A stretch of 64,000 nt of DNA from Symbiodinium natans (GCA_905221605.1 CAJNDS010000704.1:10001-74000), one strand, 5' to 3'. Positions 30,301 through 40,493 are shown, counted from the stretch's first letter. Notes: generated by a model not told the origin, from the letters alone. Program-made: numbers and translations.

Positions 30301-30681
30301 TCTTGGGTCTCCCTAAGCTCCTAAGCCCCAAACCCTAAACCCTTAGTCCCGAAACCCTTGCACCCTTAAACCCCTAAACCCTTAAACCCTAAAAGGGTTT
30401 AGGGTTTAGGGTTTAGGGTTTAGGGTTTAGGGTTTAGGGTTAAACCCTTGCTTACTCTTGGGTCTAGTTCAGAGGTTCTTAGGGGCCTCCTAGTCACTGC
30501 CTAACTGCCAAGACGTCCTCCTCGAACGTTCATGGCAGTGAGCGCCAATATCCCTTGATTGGGGTTTGGGGTTTGGGGTTGAGGGTTGAGGGTTTAGGGT
30601 TTAGGGTTTAGGGTTTAGGGTTTAGGGTTTAGGGTTTAGGGCCCCGGGCCGGGTTCAGGATACCCTCTTCAGTCATCATAG

Positions 30682-30966
30682 AAAGCTGTTGGGTCATGTA
30701 AGAAAGCAGCAGCCAACTTGGAAACTGCCGATCGTGGAGAGAGGATCTTCCAGATGATCCATGCTGGGATCAGCTCTGTCCAATCTTTTTTGGCTGGGCA
30801 CACAATCCATTACAAGATCCTCGGCAAGCATTTTGCCACCGTCCAGCAGTTGCAAAAGGCAGCTTCGGATGAGACCACGCAGGCACTTTCATCTTCAGAT
30901 TTGCTGCTCCGCACTGCGCGTGTCTCTGGGATCCCTGAGAGGCATTCATCTTCAGGAGAGGAATAA
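30682..30966 (+). CDS. Long open exon-like frame, unknown
   Basis: 94 codons open from a CATAG|A acceptor-like site to TAA 30964-30966. Contains NLETADRGERIFQMIHAGIS, HYKILGKHFATVQQLQKAAS, SDLLLRTARVSGIPERH. Composition is coding-like and mixed charged/helical; no catalytic motif seen. Could be a large terminal exon or a fragment of a retro-copied gene. CCCTAAA array follows at 31027. Confidence 0.5.
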   Translation, partial: KAVGSCKKAAANLETADRGERIFQMIHAGISSVQSFLAGHTIHYKILGKHFATVQQLQKAASDETTQALSSSDLLLRTARVSGIPERHSSSGEE

Positions 30967-31089
30967 TGTCGCTCCCTGGAAATTTTCCCTGAAGCACCAG
31001 CTGCCTCTCAACTGCAAATCCTGCAACCTAAACCCTAAACCCTAAACCCTAAACCCTAAACCCCTGATGCACCCCGTGATGTCACATAG

Positions 31090-31156
31090 GTCTGCTCGCG
31101 ACGTACATCGCCTTCAAGCTGGCGCGGCGCGCGCTGAAGGCTGTTGAGGGAAGCCT
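31090..31156 (+). CDS. Candidate exon, basic helix
   Basis: Acceptor CACATAG|GT after CCCTAAA; frame LLATYIAFKLARRALKAVEG then S; GC donor CT|GCAACC. Hydrophobic start followed by Arg/Lys face. Confidence 0.5.
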
Positions 31157-31366
31157 GCAACCCGAAATCCCCAAAAGCTCCACCCTAATCTCGTGGTTTA
31201 GGGTTTAGGGTTTCGGGTTTAGGGTTTAGGGTTTAGGGTTTAGGTTTTGGGTGGGACTTATCCATTGCACCTTAAACTCCTGTTCCAGGGTGCGGGAGGG
31301 CTCTCGAAGCGTGCTTAGCGGCTCATTTTGTTCACCCGGCCCAAAAATCTCTGAAAGAAAGGATTT

Positions 31367-31519
31367 ACTTGAAGGTTCATGGGACTTAATAACCACTTAT
31401 AACTGGGCTTATAACCCGACTTATAATTGGGATAACCCCTATAAGGCCCTTTAGGGGTATTATAAGTAGGGTTATAAGTGCAGTTCTAATTGGTTAGTAA
31501 GTACCATGAACCTCCAAGT
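31367..31519 (+). mobile_element. TIR element family A, copy 2 (153 bp)
   Basis: Identical in length to 9186-9338 and differs at four positions. Ends ACTTGAAGG / CCTCCAAGT. Followed at 31520 by open sequence YGSVRLWGFGIPGHLG, which may or may not be exonic. Confidence 0.9.
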
Positions 31520-31847
31520 AGGGCCTATGGCTCCGTTCGTCTTTGGGGCTTCGGAATCCCAGGGCATTTAGGGTTTTGGGTTTGGAGCTTAGGATATAGC
31601 ACACACAAGCCACCTCGCTACCCTCATTTCCTTGGTTTAGGGCATTCGGTTCCCTCGCAAACCCATCTATGCCTAAGCTTCTTGGGAACCTCGCCCGCAA
31701 GAGAGAGTGCTGAAATTCTAAGAACAACACTCCAGTCTGGCAGAGGCCTACGGACCCACAGACCCAATCCCACGAGAGAGTACCTCGGTTCTACTACCAG
31801 GATGGGCTACTAGGCTACAACAAACAAGCCAAGACTCGAGCATGAGC

Positions 31848-31932
31848 ACCCCAAACCCCAAACCCCAAACCCCAAACCCCAAACCCCAAACCCCAAACCC
31901 CAAACCCCAAACCCCAAACCCTAAACCCTAAA
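31848..31932 (+). repeat. CCCCAAA variant array
   Basis: About nine CCCCAAA heptamers (complement TTTGGGG) ending in three CCCTAAA. A second CCCCAAA cluster lies at 36175-36230. Confidence 0.9.
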
Positions 31933-31947
31933 CCCCTTAAAACGCAG

Positions 31948-32024
31948 GTGCTGCTCATGGAGAAGAGGGCGAAGAAGGCCATGCTTCGGCGGAAGCTGGG
32001 GGAAACAAAGGCGCGCCTTCGAGG
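31948..32024 (+). CDS. Candidate exon, highly basic helix
   Basis: Acceptor AACGCAG|G, donor CGAGG|GTTTAG from the array. Frame VLLMEKRAKKAMLRRKLGET then KARLR: Lys/Arg-rich, possible nucleic-acid- or calmodulin-binding helix. 77 nt, phase 0 in, 2 out. Confidence 0.65.
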
Positions 32025-32119
32025 GTTTAGGGTTTAGGGTTTGGGGTTTGGGGTTTGGGGGTTTAGGGTTTAGGGTTTAGGGTTTAGGGTTTAGGGTTTA
32101 GGGTTTAGGGTTTAGGGTT

Positions 32120-32500
32120 TAGGGGGTCCAGTTTTTTTTGGAGTTCAGGGTTCTTAGGGTTTTTGGGGGGTTCTTAGGGGGGTGCTTAGGGGGGTTCTTA
32201 GGGGGGTTCTAGGGGTTCTTGGGGTTTTGGGGGGTTCTAGGGGTTCTGGGGGTTTTGGGGGGTTTTAGGGATTCTTGGGGTTTCCAGGGGTTCTAGGGCT
32301 TTTTGGAGTTCAGGGTTCTTAGGGTTTTGGGGGGTTCTAGGGGTTCTAGGGGTTCTCGAGGTTCTAGAGGTTCTAGGGGTTCTAGGGGTTCTAGGGGTTC
32401 TAGGGTTGTAGGGGTTCTAGGGGTTCTAGGGGTTCTAGGGGTTCTAGGGGTTCTAGGGGTTCTAGGGGTTCTAGGGGTTCTTAGGGGGTTTGGGGTGTCG
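32120..32500 (+). repeat. Variant arrays built on GGGGTTCTA
   Basis: TTCTTAGGGGGG units (32130-32290) lead into about 13 copies of GGTTCTAGGG-type 10-mers (32331-32480). Not a telomerase product; a slippage-expanded variant. The Gly/Arg/Ser and Val/Leu-Gly frames here are artefacts. Confidence 0.9.
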
Positions 32501-32530
32501 GGTTTAGTGTTTTAGGGTGTGTATCAGCAG

Positions 32531-32851
32531 CGCGCAGGTTATTTTTACCTGCTTATCCTGGTCGACTTCGCGCAAGCGAACCGAGGCAACAAGTGGGAGG
32601 AGGTCGCGTGGTCCGCAATCACGCTGAAGAACCTCATTTTCAGTGCTGCGCACCTGGCCTTGCGGCTTTTCTACTGGCCGTCAAGTGCACCTCTGCGACC
32701 GGAGAAGACCCTTGAAGACAGTGCTGAACATCACTTCTCACGAGTGAAGGCGCCGTTTGCTGGCATGACCCCAACACTCGCCGATGCGCTCAGTAGCACT
32801 GAAGGGCTACACGGCCGGCAGTCCCTCGTCGGCAGCAGCGACGGTTTGTAG
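32531..32851 (+). CDS. Long open exon-like frame, unknown
   Basis: Acceptor-like ATCAGCAG|C, 106 codons to TAG 32849-32851. Begins RAGYFYLLILVDFAQANRGN (hydrophobic), continues KWEEVAWSAITLKNLIFSAA and ALRLFYWPSSAPLRPEKTLE. Flanks are variant array (left) and CCCTAAA array (right, 32938-33025). Unknown family; may be a real large exon or a decayed transposon gene. Confidence 0.45.
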   Translation, partial: RAGYFYLLILVDFAQANRGNKWEEVAWSAITLKNLIFSAAHLALRLFYWPSSAPLRPEKTLEDSAEHHFSRVKAPFAGMTPTLADALSSTEGLHGRQSLVGSSDGL

Positions 32852-33108
32852 TGTAGGCACGCCGGGAGTGCGCCTTTACTTTAGATTTCGGGGCAAGCTC
32901 CCTATCGCGTGCTTGCACACCCGCCACCCAAACTTGTCCCTAAACCCTAAACCCTAAACCCTAAACCCTAAACCCTAAACCCTAAACCCTAAACCCTAAA
33001 CCCTAAACCCTAAACCCTAAACCCTACTCTCTTTGGGGTCTCCCCCCTCCCCCGCAAGTTTTGAAGTCCTCGACTGGCCCCTGCTTGAGACAGACCTATC
33101 ACGAGTTC

Positions 33109-33192
33109 ACCTACTACCCCCCTCGATACTACTTTGTGTAGGTTCTCTACTTAGTGATGGTTCAGCCTAACTAAGGTTCTAGTAGGGAAGCC
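33109..33192 (+). mobile_element. TIR element family N, copy 2
   Basis: CTACTACCCCCCTCGATACT at left, AAGGTTCTAGTAGGGAA at right, inner GTAGGTTCTC / GGTTCAGCC. Shorter than copy 1 at 15965. Confidence 0.6.
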
Positions 33193-33196
33193 CATG

Positions 33197-33790
33197 AAAT
33201 CAGGGCGCACAAGGTCCTGGAGTTGTGATGGCCTCTTACCCACACCAAAAGGCTTTTGTGGGTCTATTTCAAGAAGCAAAATGCAATCAAACTACAATCA
33301 CAAAAGGACTTCGCCCAAGAAAATCAACTCAGAGGTTCTGCCGAATCCCAGAGACTCAAAAAAAAAAACAAGCAACTGAGCACCACGAACAAAAAGGGCG
33401 CCTGGGGCCGGGATGTGGCTGTTTCTGTTTTTTTTGATTAGTTGTTGATTGTTTTTTTTGTTGAATATTGTTGACTTTTTTTTTTAATGGATTTTTCGGG
33501 GGTGGGTTGTTTTCTGACTATTTTGTTGATTATGTCTTGATTGTTTTGGATTGTTTTGATTTTTCTGGGGCTTTCGGAGGTTGATTCTTTTCTGCTTTTC
33601 GATTGTTTTTGATTTTTATTTGATTATTTGTTGAGCTTTGTTTTTCCTCTGAGTCTGTGTTTCTCGCTCGGTGTTTGTTTGCTTTCTTGGGCTGATGTTC
33701 CGGTGATGTGTTGGTGATTTTTTGTTTTTGAATATTGGACTGGGTTTCGTGGGTAGAGGCCACATCACAACCCTAGAGCACCCTGATGGG
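33197..33790 (+). mobile_element. TIR element family K (about 590 bp)
   Basis: Left end holds ATCAGGGCGCACAAGG, GGAGTTGTGATGG and CCTCTTACCCACAC; the right end holds the mirror GTGGGTAGAGGCCACATCAC, AACCC and CACCCTGATGG. The core is T-rich, built on TTGATTGTTTT phrases, with no transposase frame. Confidence 0.8.
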
Positions 33791-34045
33791 TCTTTTAAGG
33801 CAATTTCGGGGTTCGGGATGGAGGGCCTAAGGGGCTTCGAGGTTTCGGGTCTACAGGGGTTCAGGTAGGTTTGGGAGTGAGGATCAAAAGTGCGCCCGTA
33901 GTACCACAGACTTGGCTTAGGGTTCAGGGTTTAAGGATGAGGGTTTGGGGTTTAGGAGTTAGGGGTTAGGGGCTAGGGTTTAGGGTTTGAGTGGGAAGCT
34001 GACTTAGCGAACACACGTGGTTTCGAGAAGCCATCTCCCATGCAG

Positions 34046-34096
34046 GATACTGACGACGAGGAGCAAGACAAGCAGGCGGGGCTCAGTCTTTGTTAG
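34046..34096 (+). CDS. Candidate exon, acidic; possibly terminal
   Basis: Acceptor CATGCAG|G; frame DTDDEEQDKQAGLSLC then TAG at 34094-34096, or GT donor CTTT|GTTAGG. Strongly acidic, tail-like. Confidence 0.5.
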   Translation, partial: DTDDEEQDKQAGLSLC

Positions 34097-34106
34097 GGGT
34101 TATACT

Positions 34107-34190
34107 TACTTCGCCTTTAGGTGAACTTTAAACTTTTTGGGTTTCCTTATTTAGTAGAAATATTAAAGTTTAACCTTTTTTCCCCTAGGG
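34107..34190 (+). mobile_element. Family H, copy 3 (diverged)
   Basis: GTGAACTTTAAACTTTTTGG at left and TTAAAGTTTAACCTTTTTTC at right: a palindromic core like copies at 29851 and 51966. A second element, family B copy 4 (CTTGGCAGCTCAGTGGTACC), follows at 34262-34350 and lacks its right end. Confidence 0.6.
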
Positions 34191-34539
34191 TTTAGGGTCA
34201 AATGGGCCTTGCTGGAGATTCTAGTATCTCAGTTTCGAAAAGAGCAAGAACCTTGTGTACTCTTGGCAGCTCAGTGGTACCCTTTTCCTTTTCTTGGTTC
34301 AGGGTTCCCTTATAAAGTAACCGACCCCAAAATGCTCTTATTGTAATTCCCTAAACCCTAAACCCTGAACCCGAAACCCTAAACCCTAAAGCCCTAAACC
34401 CTAAACCCTAAACCCTAAACCCGAAACCCTAGCCACCAGCTACGGCCTAGGGTTCGGAGTTTGGAGTCCTTAGGGGTTCATCGGGATCAGGATCTTGGAG
34501 ATGTCCTTTTTCGGGTTTGGGGTTTTGGGGTTTAGGGTT

Positions 34540-34650
34540 TGGGAATTAGGGTTTAGGGTTTAGGGTTTAGGGTTTAGGGTTTAGGGTTTAGGGTTTAGGG
34601 TTTAGGGTTTAGGGTTTAGTTTTTAGGGTTTAGGGTTTAGGGTTTAGGGC
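34540..34650 (+). repeat. TTTAGGG array
   Basis: About 14 heptamers with one TTTTTAG interruption. Followed by 200 bp of unique AT-rich sequence (34670-34870) without a supported exon. Confidence 0.9.
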
Positions 34651-35000
34651 TTAGGAAACCCTACAAGTTTTCAATCCTTACTAGGAAGGGTTATATTGGT
34701 TGGTGGTCTCTTTAAGTAGGTTTTCTGTGTTGTAGGGGGTTCTTATTAGGGTATCTCGGGGCTATATTAAGGTATAAGGGTAACAGATAAACAGGCCACC
34801 GGCCTTTATAAAGCAAGGGAGAGAGGTATGTAGGGTTTTTGGGTTGAGTAAGGGAGGACAACGACCTTAGATCAGTCGCGAACCCTAAACCTTGCAGCCC
34901 TAAACCCTACACCCTACACCCTAAACCCTAAACCCTAAACCCTCAACCCACAAGCAAATTCCCTTCGACAACCCTAAACCGTTCTAACCTTGGGTCCCAG

Positions 35001-35069
35001 GTGTATGGCAACCCCTTCTTGCAGCCCCTGGTGCTCATCGACATGCTGGTGCCTTGGGCGCAACTCGAA
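35001..35069 (+). CDS. Candidate exon, hydrophobic
   Basis: Acceptor GTCCCAG|G, donor GAA|GTCCCT. 23 codons: VYGNPFLQPLVLIDMLVPWA then QLE. Could be membrane-associated or a buried helix. CCCTAAA arrays on both sides. Confidence 0.6.
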
Positions 35070-35289
35070 GTCCCTAGGCCCTAAGCCCTAAGCCAGAAAA
35101 GCCTAAAACTCCTCAACCCCTAAACCCCTAAATCGCTAAACCCCTAAACCCCTACACTCTAAACCCTGAACCCTCAATCCTAACACCGTTGAGGATTTGG
35201 TGTCGATTCTTTAGGTCTTGAGTGGGGGGGCAGTGGGCTCGGCCTCGCAGGCTAAAGCTTTTTGGGTTTGGGGAGGATTCCTGCAACCC

Positions 35290-35470
35290 TAAACCCCTAA
35301 GCCCCTAAACCCCTAAACCCCTAAATCTCTAAACCCTTAAACCCCTAAGCCCCTAAACCCCTAAACCCCTAAGTCTCTAAACCCCTAAACCCCTAAACCC
35401 CTAAACCCCTAAACCCCTAAACCCCCGAAACCCCTAAACCCCAAAATCCCTAAACCCCCGAAACCCCTAA
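35290..35470 (+). repeat. CCCCTAAA octamer array
   Basis: About 20 CCCCTAAA octamers with CTCTAAA and CCCGAAA variants; complement is TTTAGGGG. Confidence 0.9.
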
Positions 35471-35490
35471 GTCGAAGCCCAAGGGTGTAG

Positions 35491-35535
35491 GGGTTGCACC
35501 CTCAACCTGGACTCGGTCCTCCGACGGGTGCAGGG
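35491..35535 (+). CDS. Candidate short exon
   Basis: Acceptor GTGTAG|G, donor CAGGG|GTTTAG. Frame GCTLNLDSVLRRVQ. 45 nt, needs two bases and leaves two. Confidence 0.5.
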
Positions 35536-36065
35536 GTTTAGGGTTTTAGGGTTTAGGGTTTAGGGTTTTCGGGTTTCGGGTTTCGGGTTTAGGGTTTAGG
35601 GTTTAGGGTTTAGGGTTTAGGGTTTAGGGTTTAGGGTTTAGGGTTTAGGGTTTAGGGCTGACAAGGCGCCAGTACCTTTAACCCTGAAACCCTTGAACCC
35701 TAATCCCTTAAACCCCCCCCCCTATGCCTCAAACCCTAGTTGGGTTTGCCGATTCATCTCTCTTTGGTGCTTTCTATGGGCTGAGGGTAGGGTTTGGCTT
35801 CGAAAATCCCTCTTCGAATCACATAGGCCTGCATGAGCCCCAAAGCCTAAAAACTATGCCGAAGGCTAGGTTTAGGGTTTAATTAGGGTTTAGGGTTCAG
35901 GGTTCAGGGCACAGGGTTCAGGGCTCAGGGTTCAGGGCTCTAGGGTGCCAACCCACATCGTCTGCATGTGGCTGTGTCACGCCGGATCGCTTGACTCAGT
36001 CATGCCAAGTATTTGCCTAAACCTACTTTGGGGGGGGGGGGGGGGTTGGGGTTTAGGGTTTCTCC

Positions 36066-36158
36066 CTTATACTAAGAATGCCTCATTAAGGACTACAGTA
36101 CCCCCGCGCTTATAATCCCCCACTAAGGACAGTTCGTATAAGGCGGAACATCCCAATG
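36066..36158 (+). mobile_element. Element family F, copy 1
   Basis: CCCTTATACTAAGAATGCCTC ... (in part) mirrored by AGTTCGTATAAGGCGGAACA then TCCCAAT. Relative at 47481-47725. Preceded by a G19 tract (36028-36046). Confidence 0.65.
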
Positions 36159-36270
36159 TAGGCCCCCAAACCCTAAACCCCAAACCCCAAACCCCAAACC
36201 CCAAACCCCAAACCCCAAACCCCAAACCCTAAACCCTAAACCCTAAACCCTAAACCCTAAACCCTGGTAG

Positions 36271-36366
36271 ATCATGGAGCCCATCTACATGCACTTGCTG
36301 AACAGCCTGGCACGCTTCTGCCACGAGCGAGTTGTGGTGGACCGTCAGGCGCATGCTGGGTTGGGG
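36271..36366 (+). CDS. Candidate exon, well-formed
   Basis: Acceptor CTGGTAG|A after CCCTAAA; 32 codons IMEPIYMHLLNSLARFCHER, VVVDRQAHAGLG; donor GGG|GCTTAG (GC). Phase 0 in and out, matching exon 36815. Confidence 0.7.
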
Positions 36367-36814
36367 GCTTAGGCTTTTTAGGGTTTAGGGTTTAGGGTTT
36401 AGGGTTTAGGGTTTAGGGTTTAGGGTTTAGGGTTTAGGGGTTTAGGGTTTAGCGTCTAGGGTCCAGGGGGCTTTAGTGGTTGCGGCTCAGGAGGTGTTTT
36501 GTTTCTTGAGTGGATGTAGGATTTGAGCAAACGTCCTAGTCTGAGGCCGTTGATGCCGGTGTGGGCAAACCCTAAAGGCCAAAGCCAGAAACCCTTTAGG
36601 CCGTGGTCCCTCAAACCCTCAAACTCTGAACCCCAAGCTCTCGAAGCCACCATGAGCCCTGCCAACTCAGTGAACCCATGTCAAGCCTAGCGGCCCTGTT
36701 CCTAAACCCTAAACCCTAAAGTTCTGCAAACCTTGATCCTCTGACCCGAACCCTACAACCAATCTACGAGCCCACAAAACCTCTACAACCCCTACCGAGC
36801 CTCCAGCCAAACAG

Positions 36815-36861
36815 GCTGCCCCGAAGGCCGCAGTGACTCGGCTTCGGGCGCGGGGGATGCA
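36815..36861 (+). CDS. Candidate short exon
   Basis: Acceptor CAAACAG|G, donor ATGCA|GTTTAG. Frame AAPKAAVTRLRARGM, basic. Leaves two bases, matching entry of exon 37264. Confidence 0.6.
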
Positions 36862-36879
36862 GTTTAGGATTTAGGATTT

Positions 36880-37110
36880 AGGGTTTAGGGTCTAGGGTGT
36901 AGGGTGTAGGGTTTAGGGTTTAGGGTTTAGGGTTTAGGGTTTAGGGTTTAGGGTTTAGGGTTTAGGGTTTAGGGTTTAGGGCGACCTCAAGCCCCTTGAG
37001 CACCTCGAAGCCTGAATGGCCAAGGTGAAGGTGGTGCCGGCTCCTGCACTTTGGCTGTCTTTAAACCCTAAACCCTAAACCCTAAACCCTAAACCCTAAA
37101 CCCTAAACCC
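36880..37110. repeat. TTTAGGG array, spacer, CCCTAAA array
   Basis: G-strand array 36880-36980 and C-strand array 37062-37110 flank an 80-bp spacer that reads FEVLKGLEVA on the minus strand. By flank order this is intron interior. Confidence 0.75.
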
Positions 37111-37263
37111 AATAAGGCTCAATAAGGTCTGGGGTCTAAGGCAGCTCATGGTTGCCGACAACTGCAGGGCAAGGAAAGTGTCTATAGGGGCTTAGGGTTT
37201 GGGGGGAGCATTCGGGGCCTGGCTTCCTTGTCTTTAGAGCTTTCTGGGTTGGGGCCTTTTAAG

Positions 37264-37411
37264 GTTTTTTGTGCTGCCGAAGCCCTGGAACAGCCTTCTC
37301 CGCCCAAGGAAGGAGATGTGGAGAAAAAAGCGGCTTCGCAGGCGCGTGGTGGTCAGCATCGATCTTTTTGCCTTCCGCAGCCGATTGCCGGTTGCACAGG
37401 ATTCTCATAAC
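37264..37411 (+). CDS. Candidate exon, strongly basic
   Basis: Acceptor TTTTAAG|G; 49 open codons FFVLPKPWNSLLRPRKEMWR, KKRLRRRVVVSIDLFAFRSR. Donor unresolved: GC sites at CATAAC|GCAAGG or earlier TTCC|GCAGCC; the latter leaves one base and fits the next exon. The frame stops inside the adjacent family A element. Confidence 0.6.
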
Positions 37412-37422
37412 GCAAGGCCCTA

Positions 37423-37544
37423 CTAGGTTCATGGGCACTTATAACCCCAATCATAGGTCTACTTATAAACTACTTGCACTGCAGGACTTAGTTGACTTAT
37501 AAGTGCAGTTATACTTGGGGCGACAAGTATCCTGAACCTCCAAG
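37423..37544 (+). mobile_element. Family A, copy 4, in introner position
   Basis: Left end CTAGGTTCATGGGCAC (diverged), right end CCTGAACCTCCAAG. Its last bases AAG directly precede exon 37545, so the element supplies the acceptor. Core CTTATAA motifs as in other copies. Confidence 0.8.
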
Positions 37545-37594
37545 TCGACCCGGACAGGATATGGGAGTTCCTCATAAAAAAGGACGCCAGTAAG
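37545..37594 (+). CDS. Candidate exon starting at the end of a mobile element
   Basis: Acceptor CCTCCAAG|TC from family A; donor AGTAAG|GTACCC. Frame DPDRIWEFLIKKDASK. 50 nt; needs one base, leaves none, so fits exon 38135. Confidence 0.65.
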
Positions 37595-37823
37595 GTACCC
37601 CTAAACCCTAAACCCCAAACCCCAAACCCCAAACCCTAAACCCTAAACCCTAAACCCCGATAAGGATCCCAATAAGGTACCCCGAATTTCGGAAAACCCC
37701 ATAAGGGTCCCCGAGCAGCACCATGAGCACAACTCTCAATACCCCTTTATTTAGGGTTTAGCGTTTGGGGTTTGGGGTTCAGGGTTTAGGGTTTGGGGTT
37801 TGGGGTTTAGGGTTTAGGGTTTA

Positions 37824-37984
37824 GCCCAATACCCCTTCACTAAGGAATATGGGGGCCAGTTTCGGAAACCACAATATAAGTGTATAAAGGGCTCCCTGAA
37901 TATGATTTAAGGTATATTCAGTATATTCCTTAATTAAGGTATATTCAGTATATTCCTCAATTAAGGGGTATTGGGCTCTTTGGG
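37824..37984 (+). mobile_element. Family D, copy 4
   Basis: CCCAATACCCCTTCACTAAG at left, CTTAATTAAGG direct repeats inside, TTAAGGGGTATTGGGCTCTT at right. A TTTAGGG unit abuts the left end, replacing the outer GAAGAG. Confidence 0.8.
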
Positions 37985-38134
37985 TTAGTCGTCAACCCCA
38001 GACCAGGTGACTGTTGAAACGAGGCAAAACATAACAAAACCCCTATGAGAAACTGATTCTTTTGGGTTACCCTAAACCCTACACCCTATACCCTAAACCC
38101 CCCCTCCCTTGAGAACCCTCTAGTTGGGTCGCAG

Positions 38135-38217
38135 GAAGTGGACAACCGAAAGTTCATCTACATGCGCCGGTTCCGTGCGGAGTACGACGCCTGCCTGCAA
38201 AACAGCTTGTGCCGCGA
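38135..38217 (+). CDS. Candidate exon, well-formed
   Basis: Acceptor GTCGCAG|G, donor CGCGA|GTTTAG from the array. Frame EVDNRKFIYMRRFRAEYDAC then LQNSLCR. Mixed charge helix. Phase 0 in, 2 out. Confidence 0.7.
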
Positions 38218-38974
38218 GTTTAGGGTTTGGGTTTGGGGGATAGGGTGTAGGATTTAGGGTTTAGGGGTGGGTCTACAGAAACCTGGGATGTAAAGGAAAC
38301 GCCGGAGCCGTGTGAACCCTGAACCCTAAAGTCCCTCAACCCTAGAAGCCCTGTGAACCCCACCCTGAGTTTCGCAGCTACGGTTCAGGTTTGGGGTTTC
38401 GGGTATCGGGTTTAGGGTTGGGTGCTCGGGTGGTGACAGGTCTTTAGAAGGCTCTGAAGGAAGGACGAACCCCCCCCCCCCCAAAGAAAAACAAGGAGAA
38501 AAACAACACGGCCCCTAAAACCCGAAGACAGGAGCCTCCGGGGCTCAGGGTACATATACAAGTTTAGGTTTAATTCGGGCTTTAGGGTACATAATGAGTT
38601 TAGGGTTTAGTTCGGGCTTAGGGTTTATGGGTTTAGGGTTTTGGGTTTGGGTTACGTAAGCCACATAAAGTCTCTAGGATGGTTCGGTACACAGGTACAC
38701 CACTCAGACTACCGAATCCCGTTCCGATCCCCAACTCAAGCGCTACGTGACCCCGAAGCCCCTAAACCCGAAACCCTTAAACCCGTAAACCCTAGTAGCC
38801 CTACAACCGCTAGTGCCCTGAGCACCAGAAATGCTCCCCAAGTCCTGAACCCCTAAGCCCTAAACCCTCAACCCCAAACCCCAAACTCTAAACCCTAAAC
38901 CCTAAACCCTAAACCCCAAACCCTAAACCCTAAGCCCTAAACCTTAAACCCTAAACCCTAAACCCTAAACTCAG

Positions 38975-39033
38975 GAAGAGTACTGCATTGAGCACGGCCT
39001 GGAAGCGATGACAAGCCGGGACGAGATCATGAG
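38975..39033 (+). CDS. Candidate exon, possibly terminal
   Basis: Acceptor AACTCAG|G after CCCTAAA; frame EEYCIEHGLEAMTSRDEIM; GC donor ATGAG|GCCTTA or stop TAA at 39038. Entry phase 0 does not match exit 2 of exon 38135, so a short exon may be missing between them. Confidence 0.6.
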
Positions 39034-39176
39034 GCCTTAAGGGCATCTACAGCCAGCCGAAGCCTCGAGTAGGGTTTAGGGTTTGGGGTTTAGGGTTTAG
39101 GGTTTAGGGTTTAGGGTTTAGGGTTTAGGGTTTAGGGGTTTAGGGGTTTAGGGTTTAGGGGCCCAGAAGTCCTAAA

Positions 39177-39284
39177 CTTTGTAGCCCAGTGGTACCCTTT
39201 TTTTGTTGGTTCCGGTTTCCCTTAAAAAAGAAGCCAACCCCAAAAAAGGGTGCCCTTATGATAATATAATACTGGGCTACCAAG
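39177..39284 (+). mobile_element. Family B, copy 2
   Basis: TTTGTAGCCCAGTGGTACCC at left, ATACTGGGCTACCAAG at right, middle GGTGCCCTTATGATAATATA. Most symmetrical copy. Confidence 0.85.
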
Positions 39285-39498
39285 TAAAAAGGCCCAATGT
39301 AACTCCATAAGCTCATTCTTTTGAACTCCTGATAAGCTCCTTTGAATTTACAATCTCTTTAAACTCTTTTTAAGCTCCCTCTCAACTCTGTAGCCCTAAA
39401 CCCTCTAAACTCACCACAACTCTTCAGACTCTAAACCCTAAGGCCTAAACCCTGAAGGCCCTAAAACCCTAAATGGTTGAACTCGAAACTCGCCGGAG

Positions 39499-39557
39499 GT
39501 TCCTGGTGAACAAGTTCGACTTGCGAGCCACGCGCGAGACGATTTGGAGAATCAGAG
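39499..39557 (+). CDS. Candidate exon (start of phase-consistent run)
   Basis: Acceptor GCCGGAG|G, GC donor AGAG|GCCCCC. Frame FLVNKFDLRATRETIWRIR. Leaves one base, matching exon 40494. Upstream codons MVELETRR are open too. Confidence 0.6.
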
Positions 39558-39587
39558 GCCCCCCTCGAAGACCCGAGATTTGGGATT

Positions 39588-39683
39588 TCTATATCCCCCT
39601 TGGGATTTGTTAAAAGTTTTTCTGTATACAACCCGAGAGGATATTACGAACTGTGTTTTTTTTGAGGTTCTAAGGGGAGTATA
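39588..39683 (+). mobile_element. Family O, copy 2
   Basis: TCTATATCCCCCTTGGGATT at left, TAAGGGGAGTATAGA at right, AT-rich core. Matches 17766-17849. Confidence 0.65.
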
Positions 39684-39699
39684 GATTTAGGGTTAGGGT

Positions 39700-40380
39700 T
39701 GAGGCTTGAGGGTTGGGGGTGTACAATTGGCTCGTGCCGGCGATGATCAAGGCCTGTACATCACTATGTTTGTATCGCACCACCCTCCCAGAACCTCTTC
39801 TCACCTGAATTTATACCATTTTTTCTTACTTGATTCGGCACTACCTACATGCGTGCTTCCAAAAACTTCCTGTGTCAGGGGTTGAGGGGCTTCTGTCGCA
39901 AAGACTTGAGTTAGTGTCTGTGAGGGGTACCCCAGAATCGGGCAAAAGTGGCCGATTTGCAGTTACACCGAAGCGCATACATTTGCTGGCTGAAGTGACA
40001 CCATGATTTTCCTGATTTGGGGTTTCCAGGCCGGGGTGCAAAGGGTCCCAGGTCCAGAAAGGCCCCAAAAGGGTCCGAGGCGGTCCCAGCCCCGCTGGTC
40101 TACACTGCGGCGAGGGCAGGGGGCTTGGGGCCAAAACCAAAAGGATTCGTAAACGTCATATGGGGCACGAGGTTGATCCCTGTTACGGCGTTTAGCGCCC
40201 TATATAAATAAATAAGTAGCCAAAGCATGTACATAATACAACATATAACATACATTATATCATATATATACAACCTGTTAGGGTTCAGGCTTCACGGTTA
40301 AGGGTTGTTGTTTCAGCAAAGGATTGCTATCTACACGGCTTTGATTTATATACCCAAAACCCTAGACCCTGGAAAAGAGC
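39700..40380. other. Unique intron-like stretch
   Basis: Non-repetitive; overlapping open frames on both strands (39841-40140 -, 40017-40211 +) over a GC-rich block with the phrase GGGTCC repeated. One frame ends GFVNVIWGTRLIPVTAFSAL. No splice or family support, so not called. Confidence 0.4.
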
Positions 40381-40493
40381 CACCCTAAACCCTCAACCCT
40401 AAACCCCAAACCCCAAACCCTAAACCCTAAACCCTAAACCCTAAACCCTAAACCCTAAACCCTACAAAACCCAACTCAACACCTTGGGCGAAG

